Shown here piece after piece: positions 16,067 to 24,324 of a stretch of 64,000 bases of DNA. Numbering within the stretch: the first letter of the stretch is position 1; every line of letters begins with the position of its first letter. The notes beneath the pieces were generated by a model that was given only the letters and a program-made list of their open reading frames with translations, searched no databases and was not told the DNA's origin. Both the position numbers and the translations under genes were made by a program. The stretch is from an uncultured Oribacterium sp. (lineage in GTDB: Bacteria > Bacillota > Clostridia > Lachnospirales > Lachnospiraceae): contig CAAGKO010000040.1 in NCBI GenBank assembly GCA_900770445.1, positions 7,224-71,223 of the forward strand. Reading direction: 5' to 3'.

Positions 16067-17211
16067 TGAACACTGAACTCAGCGAAGCACTCGACTTACT
16101 GGAAAAGGAGAAAGGAATCTCGAAGCAGTCTCTCATCGAGGCCATCGAGCTGTCACTCCAGACTGCATGCAAGAACCATTTCGGCTCTGCCGATAATGTG
16201 CGTGTCAGCGTAAATCCGGACACCTGCGATTTTTCCGTCATCGCAGATAAGACCGTCGTAGAGGAGGTCTTCGATAAGAACACAGAGATTTCGCTCGCCG
16301 ATGCCAGACTGATGAATCCTGCCTACACGCTGGGCTCCATCGTTCCGGTGAAGGTAGATTCCAAGAGCTTCGGGCGTATCGCGACCCAGAACGCGAAGGG
16401 CGTGATCGTACAGAAGATTCGTGAAGAGGAGCGCAAGGTTCTCTATAAGGAGTACTACTCCATGGAGAAGGAAGTCGTGACCGGCACCGTCGAGCGGGAT
16501 ACCGGACGTTCTGTCATCGTGAATCTCGGTAAGGTCGATGGTTACCTCGCAGAGAACGAGCAGATCAAGGGTGAGACCCTCGTGACCAACGAGCGTATCA
16601 AGGTATATGTCGTAGAAGTCAGAGATATGCCGCGTGGTCCGCGTGTCATGATCTCGAGAACCCATCCGGAGCTTGTAAAGCGTCTGTTCGAGGATGAGGT
16701 GGCCGAGGTTCGTGACGGTACCGTCGAGATCAAGGCAATCGCGCGTGAGGCCGGCTCCAGAACGAAGATGGCCGTCATGTCGCACGATCCGGATGTCGAT
16801 CCGGTAGGTGCATGCGTCGGTCTGAACGGCTCTCGTGTAAACGCCATCGTCGATGAGCTTCACGGCGAGAAGATCGATATCATCAACTATGATGAGAACC
16901 CGGCTTACCTGATCGAGAACGCACTGTCACCGGCGAAGGTCATCGCGGTCATCGCTGATCAGGATAACAACGAGGCGATGGTCATCGTACCGGATAATCA
17001 GCTGAGCCTGGCCATCGGTAAGGAAGGCCAGAACGCACGTCTCAGTGCGAAACTGACCGGCTATAAGATCGATATCAAGTCGGAGTCCCAGGCACAGGAG
17101 CAGGGCATCTTCGATGAGATGGGTATCGACTATCAGGGTGAGAACGCCGAGGACGAGTATGAGGATGATACCGCATACGATGAGACGGTATCGGAGGATG
17201 AGAACGAGTAA
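16066..17211 (+). CDS. nusA: Transcription termination/antitermination factor NusA
   Basis: NusA binds RNA polymerase and modulates pausing, intrinsic termination and antitermination. The 381-residue protein has an N-terminal RNAP-binding domain, an S1 domain (about 134-200, TGTVERDTGRSVIVNLGKVDGYL) and two KH domains (VDPVGACVGLNGSRVNAIVDELHGEKIDII and VPDNQLSLAIGKEGQNARLSAKLTG), ending in an acidic tail of about 25 residues. Its ATG overlaps the rimP stop by one base, with GGGAGGGG upstream. It is followed by ylxR, as usual in Bacillota. Its own product may act on the leader hairpin at 15606-15640. Confidence 0.97.
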   Translation: MNTELSEALDLLEKEKGISKQSLIEAIELSLQTACKNHFGSADNVRVSVNPDTCDFSVIADKTVVEEVFDKNTEISLADARLMNPAYTLGSIVPVKVDSKSFGRIATQNAKGVIVQKIREEERKVLYKEYYSMEKEVVTGTVERDTGRSVIVNLGKVDGYLAENEQIKGETLVTNERIKVYVVEVRDMPRGPRVMISRTHPELVKRLFEDEVAEVRDGTVEIKAIAREAGSRTKMAVMSHDPDVDPVGACVGLNGSRVNAIVDELHGEKIDIINYDENPAYLIENALSPAKVIAVIADQDNNEAMVIVPDNQLSLAIGKEGQNARLSAKLTGYKIDIKSESQAQEQGIFDEMGIDYQGENAEDEYEDDTAYDETVSEDENE

Positions 17212-17216
17212 CTGGG

Positions 17217-17483
17217 ATGAAGAAGGTACCTGAGAGAACCTGCATCGGTTGCGGAGAGAAGAAAGAGAAGAAGGACCTGATCCGGATCGTCCATGAGCCG
17301 GACGGCAGCTTCTCGATCGACCCGAGCGGTCGTAAAAATGGTCGTGGCGCATACATCTGTAAGAATCCGGAGTGCCTCGAAAAGGCCTTCCGACGGAAGG
17401 CACTGGAACGGTCGTTTAAGGAAGCGATCACGAAGGAGACCCTGGATACACTGAGAGAGGAACTGGAGCAGCTTGACAGATAA
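17217..17483 (+). CDS. ylxR: YlxR-family RNA-binding protein
   Basis: This 88-residue basic protein has the family motifs RTCIGCGEKKEKKDLIR near the N-terminus and GRGAYICKNPECLEKAF, the YlxR fold with a conserved Cys region and positively charged face. It is located five bases after nusA, where ylxR sits in most Bacillota. Recent work ties YlxR (RnpM) to nucleic acid binding and RNase P modulation. The ribosome binding site is weak, so it probably depends on translational coupling with nusA. Confidence 0.93.
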   Translation: MKKVPERTCIGCGEKKEKKDLIRIVHEPDGSFSIDPSGRKNGRGAYICKNPECLEKAFRRKALERSFKEAITKETLDTLREELEQLDR

Positions 17484-17793
17484 AATCTATGGATTGCTCG
17501 GATTGTGTCAGCGGGCAGGGAAATGCAGAAGCGGTGAGTTCGCCGTGGAGAAGTCCATCAAGAGTGGAAAATCATTTCTCGTGATCATCCCGGAGGATGC
17601 ATCCGATAATACGAAAAAGAAATTTAGAAATATGACCACCTATCGTAGTGTGCCATATCAGGAACTGGGAACCAAGGAAACACTGGGACACCAGCTGGGA
17701 CGATCCGAGCGATCGTCGATCAGCATCGAGGATCAGGGTTTCGCCCAGGCGATGATCAAATATATTGACGGAGGTAATGTGAATGTCAGATGA
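17473..17793 (+). CDS. ylxQ: L7Ae-family RNA-binding protein YlxQ
   Basis: The 106-residue protein begins KIYGLLGLCQRAGKCRSGEFAVEKSIKSGKSFLVIIPEDASDNT, the hallmark of the L7Ae/YlxQ kink-turn RNA-binding family. The only start in frame near the expected N-terminus is TTG at 17473, overlapping the end of ylxR, with GGAG four bases upstream. It overlaps infB by 11 bp. Position in the operon confirms the call; precise function is not established. Confidence 0.9.
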   Translation: MTDKIYGLLGLCQRAGKCRSGEFAVEKSIKSGKSFLVIIPEDASDNTKKKFRNMTTYRSVPYQELGTKETLGHQLGRSERSSISIEDQGFAQAMIKYIDGGNVNVR

Positions 17794-20557
17794 AAACCAG
17801 AAAGATTTGGGGATGAACAGCAAGGAAGGAAGTAAGGATAAGACGAAGGCAGGAGATGCGCCTAAGAAAAAGAAGCTTGCTGTTGTTTTCCATTCGCAGA
17901 ATTCCGCAAATCATAAAAATCGCCCGCTGGGCTCGAAGTTCGGTTCAAACGCATCTCAGGGGACACGAAAGCAGGCGGCCGAGAAGCCGGCACGTAAGGC
18001 CAGCCCGAACGGTCGTCCGCTGCCACCGGGAACCGCACGTGTCACTCCGCTGAAGGAGCTGAACGAGATCCAGAAGCGTCAGGAGGCCGAGGAGGCGAGA
18101 GCAGAGGCTGCACGTAAGGCAGCAGAGGAAGAGGCTGCACGCAAGGCGGCCGAGGAAGCGGCGAAGGCTGCTGCGGCTGCAAAGGCCCTCGCAGAGCATG
18201 CGAAGGAAGAGCAGGCGAAGCCGGCGGCAGAACGTCCGACTCGTTCGGCAGAGCGTCCACAGGGTGGCCGCAGCTTCGGTGATCGTCCACAGGGCAACCG
18301 TTCCTTCGGTGATCGTAACGGCCAGAGAAGCGGTGATCGCCCGCAGGGTGGTCGCAGCTTCGGCGATCGCAATGGTCAGCAGCGACCGTTCGGTGATCGT
18401 AATGGTCAGAGAAGCGGTGATCGTCCTCAGGGCAGCCGTCCATTCGGCGACCGGAATGGCCAGCAGAGACCGGGACAGCGTCCGACAGGTACCGGTTTCG
18501 GTACGAGACGTCCGGCAGGCGCAGGTGCTGCACCGGCGGTCGATGTCGCTTCGAAGCCGACACAGAACCGCGTAGCGCATAAGCCGGTGGCCGGAAAGAC
18601 CTTCGGAAACAAGAATTTCGATAACGAGAAGGCAGAGGCAGCAAAGCGTAACCGGAACAACCGTAAGCAGAACAAGTATACTGCAGAGCAGTCCTACGAG
18701 AGAGCCGATGAGGTTTCCTACAAGAAGAAGACCGGCAAGGGCGCGTTCATCAAGCCGGAGGTTGTCAAGCCGGTAGAGGAGGAGATCAAGTCCATCACGA
18801 TTCCTGAGGTAATCACCATCAAGGATCTGGCGGACAAGATGCGCATCAAGGCCGCAGAGATCATCAAGAAGCTCTTCATGCAGGGCAAGATGGTTACACT
18901 GAACACAGAGATTTCCTACGAGGATGCAGAAAACATCGCCGTAGATTATGACATTCTCTGCGAGAAGGAGGAGAAGGTCGATGTCATCGCCGAGCTCGTA
19001 AAGGATGACGTCGAGGATTCCGACGACGAGATGGTGACCAGACCGCCTGTTGTCTGCGTTATGGGTCACGTCGATCATGGTAAGACCTCCATCCTCGATG
19101 CCATCCGTAATACGAATGTGACCTCACGCGAGGCCGGTGGTATCACCCAGTCCATCGGTGCTTACCAGGTCAAGGTCAATGTGAATGACGAAGACAGAGT
19201 CATCACCTTCCTCGATACACCGGGACACGAAGCGTTCACCGCGATGCGTATGCGTGGTGCACAGTCGACCGATATCGCTGTGCTCGTCGTCGCATCGGAT
19301 GATGGTGTCATGCCGCAGACCGTCGAGGCGATCAACCATGCGAAGGCTGCAAACACGCCGATCATCGTCGCCATCAATAAGATGGATAAGCCGACAGCGA
19401 ACCCGGATAAGGTAAAGCAGGAGCTGATGAAGTATGACCTCATCCCGGAGGAGTATGGCGGAGACGTCATCTGCGTACCGGTATCTGCGAAGACCGGTAT
19501 GGGCATCGACGACCTGCTCGAGAACATCGTTCTCCAGGCCGATGTGATGGAGCTGAAGGCGAACCCGAACCGTGCAGCGTATGGCGTTGTCATCGAGGCA
19601 GAGCTCGACCGCGGCAAGGGCCCGGTTGCACGTCTCCTCGTGCAGAAGGGTACGCTTCACCAGGGTGATGTCGTAGCCGTCGGCTCAGCATATGGTAAGG
19701 TTCGTGCGATGACCGATGATAAGGGCAAGCGCATCAAGAAGGCCGTACCGTCACAGCCGTGTGAGATCCTGGGTCTCAACTCCGTTCCAAATGCGGGTGA
19801 GATCTTCCAGGTGAAGGACAACGAGAAGGAGGCCAAGGCCTACGCTGCCGCTTTCGTCACCGAGAGCAAGCAGAAGATGGTCGAGGAGTCCAAGAAGAAG
19901 GTATCCCTCGATGCACTTTTCGATCAGATCAAGGCCGGCGAGATCAAGGAGCTTCCGCTCGTGGTCAAGGCCGATGTTCAGGGTTCTGTAGAGGCCGTGA
20001 AGGATGCGCTTGAGAAGATCCGAAACGAGGAGGTGGCCGTAAAGGTCATCCACTCCGGTGTCGGTGCGATCAACGAGTCCGATGTCGTACTTGCAAGTGC
20101 GTCGAACGCCATCGTTATCGGTTTCGATGTCAAGCCGGATGCGACCGCACGTGAGATCGCGGAGCGTGAGCATGTCGATGTTCGTCTCTATGACATCATC
20201 TACAAGGCAACCGAGGATATCGAGAATGCGATGAAGGGCATGCTGGCCCCTGTCTTCGAGGAGAAGGTGATCGGCCACGCCGAGATCCGTCAGATCTTCA
20301 AGGCATCCGGTGTCGGCAACATCGCAGGATGTATGGTCAAGGATGGCCTCGTGCAGCGAGGCGCCAAGGCCCGTATTTTCCGTGGTCCGAAGCAGGATAA
20401 GATCTGGGAGGGCGCAATCGCATCGGTTAAGCGCTTCAAGGATGATGTAAAGGAAGTCAAGGCCGGCTACGAGTGTGGTCTTGTATTCGAGGGCTTCAAT
20501 GAGATCGAGCTCGAGGATTACGTTGAAGCATATGTAATGGAAGAGGTTAAGCGTTGA
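17783..20557 (+). CDS. infB: Translation initiation factor IF-2
   Basis: IF-2 is the GTPase that places initiator tRNA on the ribosome. The 924-residue protein has a long disordered N-terminal region with an Ala/Glu/Lys-rich coiled part (about 95-145) and Arg/Gly/Asn/Gln-rich tandem repeats of FGDRNGQ and SGDRPQGG type (about 160-232). The IF2_N domain follows (ITIPEVITIKDLADKMRIKAAEIIKKLF), then the G domain with G1 GHVDHGKT at 428-435, DTPGH, NKMD and SAKTG, and C-terminal domains. GGAGG lies eight bases before the ATG, inside ylxQ. The tandem repeat region is a likely site of length variation. Confidence 0.97.
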   Translation: MSDENQKDLGMNSKEGSKDKTKAGDAPKKKKLAVVFHSQNSANHKNRPLGSKFGSNASQGTRKQAAEKPARKASPNGRPLPPGTARVTPLKELNEIQKRQEAEEARAEAARKAAEEEAARKAAEEAAKAAAAAKALAEHAKEEQAKPAAERPTRSAERPQGGRSFGDRPQGNRSFGDRNGQRSGDRPQGGRSFGDRNGQQRPFGDRNGQRSGDRPQGSRPFGDRNGQQRPGQRPTGTGFGTRRPAGAGAAPAVDVASKPTQNRVAHKPVAGKTFGNKNFDNEKAEAAKRNRNNRKQNKYTAEQSYERADEVSYKKKTGKGAFIKPEVVKPVEEEIKSITIPEVITIKDLADKMRIKAAEIIKKLFMQGKMVTLNTEISYEDAENIAVDYDILCEKEEKVDVIAELVKDDVEDSDDEMVTRPPVVCVMGHVDHGKTSILDAIRNTNVTSREAGGITQSIGAYQVKVNVNDEDRVITFLDTPGHEAFTAMRMRGAQSTDIAVLVVASDDGVMPQTVEAINHAKAANTPIIVAINKMDKPTANPDKVKQELMKYDLIPEEYGGDVICVPVSAKTGMGIDDLLENIVLQADVMELKANPNRAAYGVVIEAELDRGKGPVARLLVQKGTLHQGDVVAVGSAYGKVRAMTDDKGKRIKKAVPSQPCEILGLNSVPNAGEIFQVKDNEKEAKAYAAAFVTESKQKMVEESKKKVSLDALFDQIKAGEIKELPLVVKADVQGSVEAVKDALEKIRNEEVAVKVIHSGVGAINESDVVLASASNAIVIGFDVKPDATAREIAEREHVDVRLYDIIYKATEDIENAMKGMLAPVFEEKVIGHAEIRQIFKASGVGNIAGCMVKDGLVQRGAKARIFRGPKQDKIWEGAIASVKRFKDDVKEVKAGYECGLVFEGFNEIELEDYVEAYVMEEVKR

Positions 20558-20997
20558 AAAAGGGTTCTGTAAAAAACACAAGAATTAACGCAGAGGTCAT
20601 GCGTGAGCTTTCCGTAGCGATCCGTGACCTGAAGGATCCGCGTGTGTCCCCGATGACGTCCGTAACGGGCGCCGAGGTCACACCGGACCTCCAGTACTGT
20701 AAGGTATATATCTCTGTGCTCGGCAGCGAGGAGTCGCTTGCAAAGACCATGGAGGGCTTGAAGGCCGCCGCCGGTTTCCTTCGCCGCGAACTCGCACAGA
20801 CTGTCAACCTCCGACACACGCCGGAGCTTCAGTTCGTCGCAGATCACTCCATCATGTATGGTGCGCATATGGACGAGCTGATCCGTAAGGTGAATGAAGA
20901 GGATGCAGCGAAGCGTGGCCCGGAGGCAGACGCAGAAGCTGAATCCGAATCGGAAGTATCCGAAGAGGATACGAAGGAGCATTCGGACGAAGTGTAA
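20554..20997 (+). CDS. rbfA: Ribosome-binding factor A with acidic C-terminal tail
   Basis: RbfA binds the 30S subunit during 16S rRNA maturation. The 147-residue protein has the family N-terminus (RINAEVMRELSVAIRDLKDPRVSPMTSVTGAEVTPDLQYCKVYISVLG) and VNLRHTPELQFVADHSI..GAHMDELI. A tail of about 35 residues is rich in Glu, Asp and Ser. Translation starts at TTG 20554, overlapping the infB stop by four bases, with GGAAGAGG upstream. The acidic tail parallels those of RimP and NusA in the same operon. Confidence 0.95.
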   Translation: MKKGSVKNTRINAEVMRELSVAIRDLKDPRVSPMTSVTGAEVTPDLQYCKVYISVLGSEESLAKTMEGLKAAAGFLRRELAQTVNLRHTPELQFVADHSIMYGAHMDELIRKVNEEDAAKRGPEADAEAESESEVSEEDTKEHSDEV

Positions 20998-21036
20998 GCT
21001 CAGCTGATAAACTGATCTATGGAGAAGGTACGATTG

Positions 21037-22014
21037 ATGAATGAATTTCAGCAGATGATAGAAAAGGCAGACAGTATCTGTATCCTGGGACATACCAACC
21101 CGGATGGAGACTGCCTCGGCTCGACCCTGGGCACGAAGCATTATATTCTGAATCAGTATCCCGATAAAAAGGTGAATGTTTACCTGCAGGTCGCAAACGA
21201 CAAGTATGATTTCCTTCCGGGCATCGAGACCATCGTGCATACACCTTCGGCCCGGAAGTATGATCTCTGTATTATCTGTGACTGTAACGGCTATGATCGC
21301 GTCGGCGATTTCCGAAGCCTCGCAGAGAATGCCACTGCACTCTTCGTGGCAGATCATCATGTCCCGGGACCTCAGCAGTTCCCGCATGGTTCCATCCGTC
21401 CGGATGCCTCCAGCGCCTCCGAGGTCGTTTTTGACCTCATGGATGTGCACTACATCGATACGAAGGTGGCAGAGTGCCTCTATCTCGGGATTGCCCATGA
21501 TACCGGCATCTTCAAGTACAGCTGCACCTCGCAGCATACGATGGAAATCGCCGGCATCCTGATGACGAAGGGCATCGATTTCGGCAGTATCATCGACGAC
21601 AGCTACTACACGAAGACCTATGCACAGCAGCAGGTGCTCGGTCGCGTGCTGATGGAAAGCCTGATGCTGATGGATCATCGCTGTCTCGCGGGCTGGCTGA
21701 CCTGTAAGGATATGAAGTTCTACCAGGTCACCTCACGGGATGTCGACAGCATCGTCAGCACGATGCGGGAAACGAGAGGCATCGACTGTGCGATGTTCAT
21801 GTATGAAATGAGCAATCAGAACTTCAAGGTGAGTCTTCGGAGCAATAATTCGCAGCTGGATGTAGCGAAGGTGGCGATGACCTTCGGCGGCGGTGGTCAT
21901 AAAATGGCCGCCGGCTGTACACTTCAGGGCTCCTACCATGATGTGATGAACAACATCACGAAGGAGCTCTCGAAGCAGATGGATGCACCGGATTTCGTAT
22001 CCAATCACCGTTAA
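21037..22014 (+). CDS. nrnA: DHH/DHHA1 phosphoesterase, NrnA-type oligoribonuclease/pAp phosphatase
   Basis: NrnA degrades short RNA oligonucleotides and dephosphorylates pAp. The 325-residue protein has the DHH-domain motifs GHTNPDGDCLGS (about 19-30), the CDCNGYDR motif and ADHHVPG (106-108 DHH), and the DHHA1 motif FGGGGHKMAAGC near 283-293. The start at 21037 is preferred because GGAGAAGG precedes it; a 21019 ATG lacks a ribosome binding site and would bury that site in coding sequence. In Bacillota this gene commonly lies between rbfA and truB, as here. Confidence 0.92.
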   Translation: MNEFQQMIEKADSICILGHTNPDGDCLGSTLGTKHYILNQYPDKKVNVYLQVANDKYDFLPGIETIVHTPSARKYDLCIICDCNGYDRVGDFRSLAENATALFVADHHVPGPQQFPHGSIRPDASSASEVVFDLMDVHYIDTKVAECLYLGIAHDTGIFKYSCTSQHTMEIAGILMTKGIDFGSIIDDSYYTKTYAQQQVLGRVLMESLMLMDHRCLAGWLTCKDMKFYQVTSRDVDSIVSTMRETRGIDCAMFMYEMSNQNFKVSLRSNNSQLDVAKVAMTFGGGGHKMAAGCTLQGSYHDVMNNITKELSKQMDAPDFVSNHR

Positions 22015-22021
22015 GGAGACT

Positions 22022-23620
22022 ATGGACGGAATTATCAATGTATATAAGGAGAAGGGCTGGACAAGCTTCGATGTCACGAAGAAGCTGCGCGCCATCCTTC
22101 ATGAAAAGAAAATAGGACATACCGGAACCCTGGATCCGATGGCAGAGGGCGTGCTGGTGATCTGTGCCGGTGCGGCGACGAAGCTGGTTTCCTCGATCGA
22201 AGCGACGGAAAAGGTCTATGAGGCAGAGATGAAGCTCGGCATCACGACCGATACCGAGGACACGACGGGGACGATCCTCCACGAGCAGCCGGTCCATGTC
22301 AGTGAAGAGGAGCTCCGCGCAGCCGCGCAGAGCTTCATCGGCTCTTATGACCAGATTCCACCGATGTACAGTGCGAAAAAGGTGAACGGACAGAAGCTCT
22401 ACGACCTCGCCCGTCAGGGAAAGGTCATCGAGCGAAAGCCGAACCGCATCACCATCCATGACATCACGGTCGACAACATCGACCTCCCATATGTACGGAT
22501 GACCGTCACCTGCTCGAAGGGCACCTATATCCGTACACTGATCAAGGACATCGGAGAGAAGCTCGGCTGTGGTGCCGCGATGTCGGCGCTGAAGCGAACA
22601 CGTGTCGGAAAGTTTCAGATCTCCGACAGCCGGACCATCGAGGACATCGCTTCGTATGAGGCGAGGGGCGAGCTGATCCGTATCGTGAAGCCGCCGATGT
22701 ATGTCCCGGAGCCGGCGGTCGTTTCCTTCGGAAAATTCGACGGTAGCCATCTCGGTCACCAGCTTATCTTCGAGAACATGTTCCGGATTGCGAAGGAAAA
22801 GCATCGGAAAACAGCACTCTTGACCTTCAGTGCGAATCCGAAGGTCGTCCTCACCGGCGTCCGTCAGGACACGATTTCGAGCAGTGATGAGCATCTGACA
22901 CGCCTTCGCAACCTCGGCTTCGACTATGTCTTTTCCTATCCGGTGAACCGGGAGACCATGGGCGTCTCTGCGGAGGATTTCCTGCGCACCGTCCTGGTTG
23001 AGGGCATGCACGCGTCGGATATCGTCGTGGGCACGGACTGTACCTTCGGATATAAGGCCCAGGGGGATGCTGCGCTCCTCGAAACACACGCTTCGAAGTA
23101 CGGTTACGAGGTCCATGTGATCCGAAAAAAGGAAGTGCTCGACGAAAACGGAAAGGAACGAGAAATCTCCAGCAGCTTCATCCGCGAGGAGATCGAGAAG
23201 GGCAATGTTGAAAAGGCTGCCGAACTGCTCGGCCGTCATGTGGCGTTGAGCGGCACCGTGATGCGCGGAAAGGAAATCGGCGCCTCGATCGGCTTCCCGA
23301 CCGCAAACATCCTTCCGAAGGAAGGAAAGCTGAATCCGAAGCCGGGCGTCTACATCACCCGCATCCTGATCGGGCAGCAGCTGTATCGTGGCATGACGAA
23401 TGTCGGGAATAATCCGACCATCGCCGACGATAATCCGACCTCCATCGAGACCTATGTCCTCGATTACCACGGAGACCTCTATGGAAAGAAGATCCGCGTC
23501 GAGTTTATAAAGCGGCTCCGCGACCAGCATAAGTTCGCTTCCATCGACGAGCTGAAGGCACAGCTCCAGAAGGATGTCGCAGCCACGGCAGCCTGGCCGA
23601 TGGAGCTCGGCAGCCTCTGA
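22022..23620 (+). CDS. truB-ribF: Fused tRNA pseudouridine-55 synthase (TruB) and riboflavin kinase/FAD synthetase (RibF)
   Basis: One uninterrupted 532-residue frame covers both enzymes. Residues at about 1-225 are TruB: INVYKEKGWTSFDVTKKLR, GHTGTLDPMAEGVL (catalytic Asp38), YSAKKVNGQKLYDLAR and KGTYIRTLIKDIGEKL. Residues at about 232-525 are RibF: FGKFDGSHLGHQ (adenylyltransferase motif), ISSSFIREEIEKGNVEKAAELLGR, GRHVALSGTVMRGKEIGASIGFPTANI (riboflavin kinase motif). TruB normally ends with an extra RNA-binding C-terminal domain of about 70 residues; it is missing here and RibF begins in its place. The start has AAGGAG four bases upstream. The two genes are neighbours in many Bacillota, so a deletion fusing them is plausible. 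A sequencing error could also join them, though both halves keep their motifs in one frame. Confidence 0.92.
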   Translation: MDGIINVYKEKGWTSFDVTKKLRAILHEKKIGHTGTLDPMAEGVLVICAGAATKLVSSIEATEKVYEAEMKLGITTDTEDTTGTILHEQPVHVSEEELRAAAQSFIGSYDQIPPMYSAKKVNGQKLYDLARQGKVIERKPNRITIHDITVDNIDLPYVRMTVTCSKGTYIRTLIKDIGEKLGCGAAMSALKRTRVGKFQISDSRTIEDIASYEARGELIRIVKPPMYVPEPAVVSFGKFDGSHLGHQLIFENMFRIAKEKHRKTALLTFSANPKVVLTGVRQDTISSSDEHLTRLRNLGFDYVFSYPVNRETMGVSAEDFLRTVLVEGMHASDIVVGTDCTFGYKAQGDAALLETHASKYGYEVHVIRKKEVLDENGKEREISSSFIREEIEKGNVEKAAELLGRHVALSGTVMRGKEIGASIGFPTANILPKEGKLNPKPGVYITRILIGQQLYRGMTNVGNNPTIADDNPTSIETYVLDYHGDLYGKKIRVEFIKRLRDQHKFASIDELKAQLQKDVAATAAWPMELGSL

Positions 23621-23689
23621 GCCCGGCGATGCTCGATCCGAACCGGCTGAAATATCACGAAAAATGTCGGTATTTCGCGCAATATGCGA

Positions 23690-23718
23690 TTGACAAGCCG
23701 AGATACTTCTGTTAAATT
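23690..23718 (+). promoter_or_regulatory. Promoter of rpsO
   Basis: TTGACA at 23690-23695 and TAAATT at 23713-23718 with a 17-bp spacer. The transcript would have a leader of about 100 bases before rpsO, containing several short pairings (for example TGCGCG repeats and GTCACC/GCGTGAC) of the sort that could support S15 autoregulation, though no known S15 leader class is recognised. Confidence 0.7.
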
Positions 23719-23823
23719 ACATTCGTATGCGCGTTGGCATGGTTGCGCGGAACTCCATCCGGCAGCTCTGTTAACGTAAGTCGTCACCATGCGTGACATA
23801 GTTTAACATTAGGAGGATTTACC

Positions 23824-24090
23824 ATGATTTCCAAGGAGAAGAAGACAGCGATCATCGAGCAGTACGGCCGTAAGGCTGGTGACACAGGTTCACCAGAGGT
23901 TCAGATCGCGATTCTGACTGCACGTATCAACGAGCTCACTGAGCACCTTAAGAAGAACCCGAAGGATCACCACTCAAGACGTGGTCTTCTCATGATGGTT
24001 GGTCAGAGAAGAGGCCTTCTTGCTTACCTTCAGAAGAACGATCTGGATAGCTACAGATCCCTCATCGAGAAGCTCGGCATCAGAAAGTAA
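23824..24090 (+). CDS. rpsO: 30S ribosomal protein S15
   Basis: S15 binds the 16S rRNA central domain and nucleates 30S assembly. The 88-residue protein carries the family pattern: TGSPEVQIAILTARINELTEHLKKNPKDHHSRRGLLMMVGQRRGLLAYLQKND, near-identical in spacing to other bacterial S15. AGGAGG precedes the ATG with good spacing. It is transcribed from its own promoter and ended by a strong terminator before pnp. Confidence 0.98.
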   Translation: MISKEKKTAIIEQYGRKAGDTGSPEVQIAILTARINELTEHLKKNPKDHHSRRGLLMMVGQRRGLLAYLQKNDLDSYRSLIEKLGIRK

Positions 24091-24107
24091 TCTAAAACTC
24101 ATAAAGA

Positions 24108-24142
24108 AAAAGGGCGGAGATACTTTTCTCCGTCCTTTTTTT
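24108..24142 (+). terminator. Intrinsic terminator of rpsO
   Basis: AGGGCGGAG at 24111-24119 pairs with CTCCGTCCT at 24128-24136 (one G-U) and is followed by seven Ts. Confidence 0.92.
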
Positions 24143-24206
24143 ATACTATAATCATATGGTCTATGTGCCTTTATGCGATCGTGCACATGGATTTATCGAA
24201 ATCATC

Positions 24207-24305
24207 GACAGGGAAGTATCCGAGACCACTGATGAGGCCCGGTTTTCTGCAGGACCCGATCCGCACGAAGAGGGAGCCTGATCAGTGTTTTTGGACCTCC
24301 CTGTC
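24207..24305 (+). promoter_or_regulatory. Structured leader of pnp
   Basis: Two nested pairings: outer GACAGGGA (24207-24214) with TCCCTGTC (24298-24305), and inner 12-base stem 24227-24238 with 24276-24287 (one mismatch). The inner stem is followed by five Ts (24288-24292), so it has terminator character; the outer stem ends nine bases before the AGGAGG of pnp. Mutually exclusive or nested folding could tune pnp expression. No known riboswitch consensus is recognised. Confidence 0.5.
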
Positions 24306-24324
24306 TATATAAAAGGAGGTACGA

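Noticed and set aside
18240..18480. Possible CRISPR-like array in the repeated GATCG/CGTAATGG region
   Set aside because: The units are coding repeats (FGDRNGQ-type) inside infB in frame, with no spacers of constant length.
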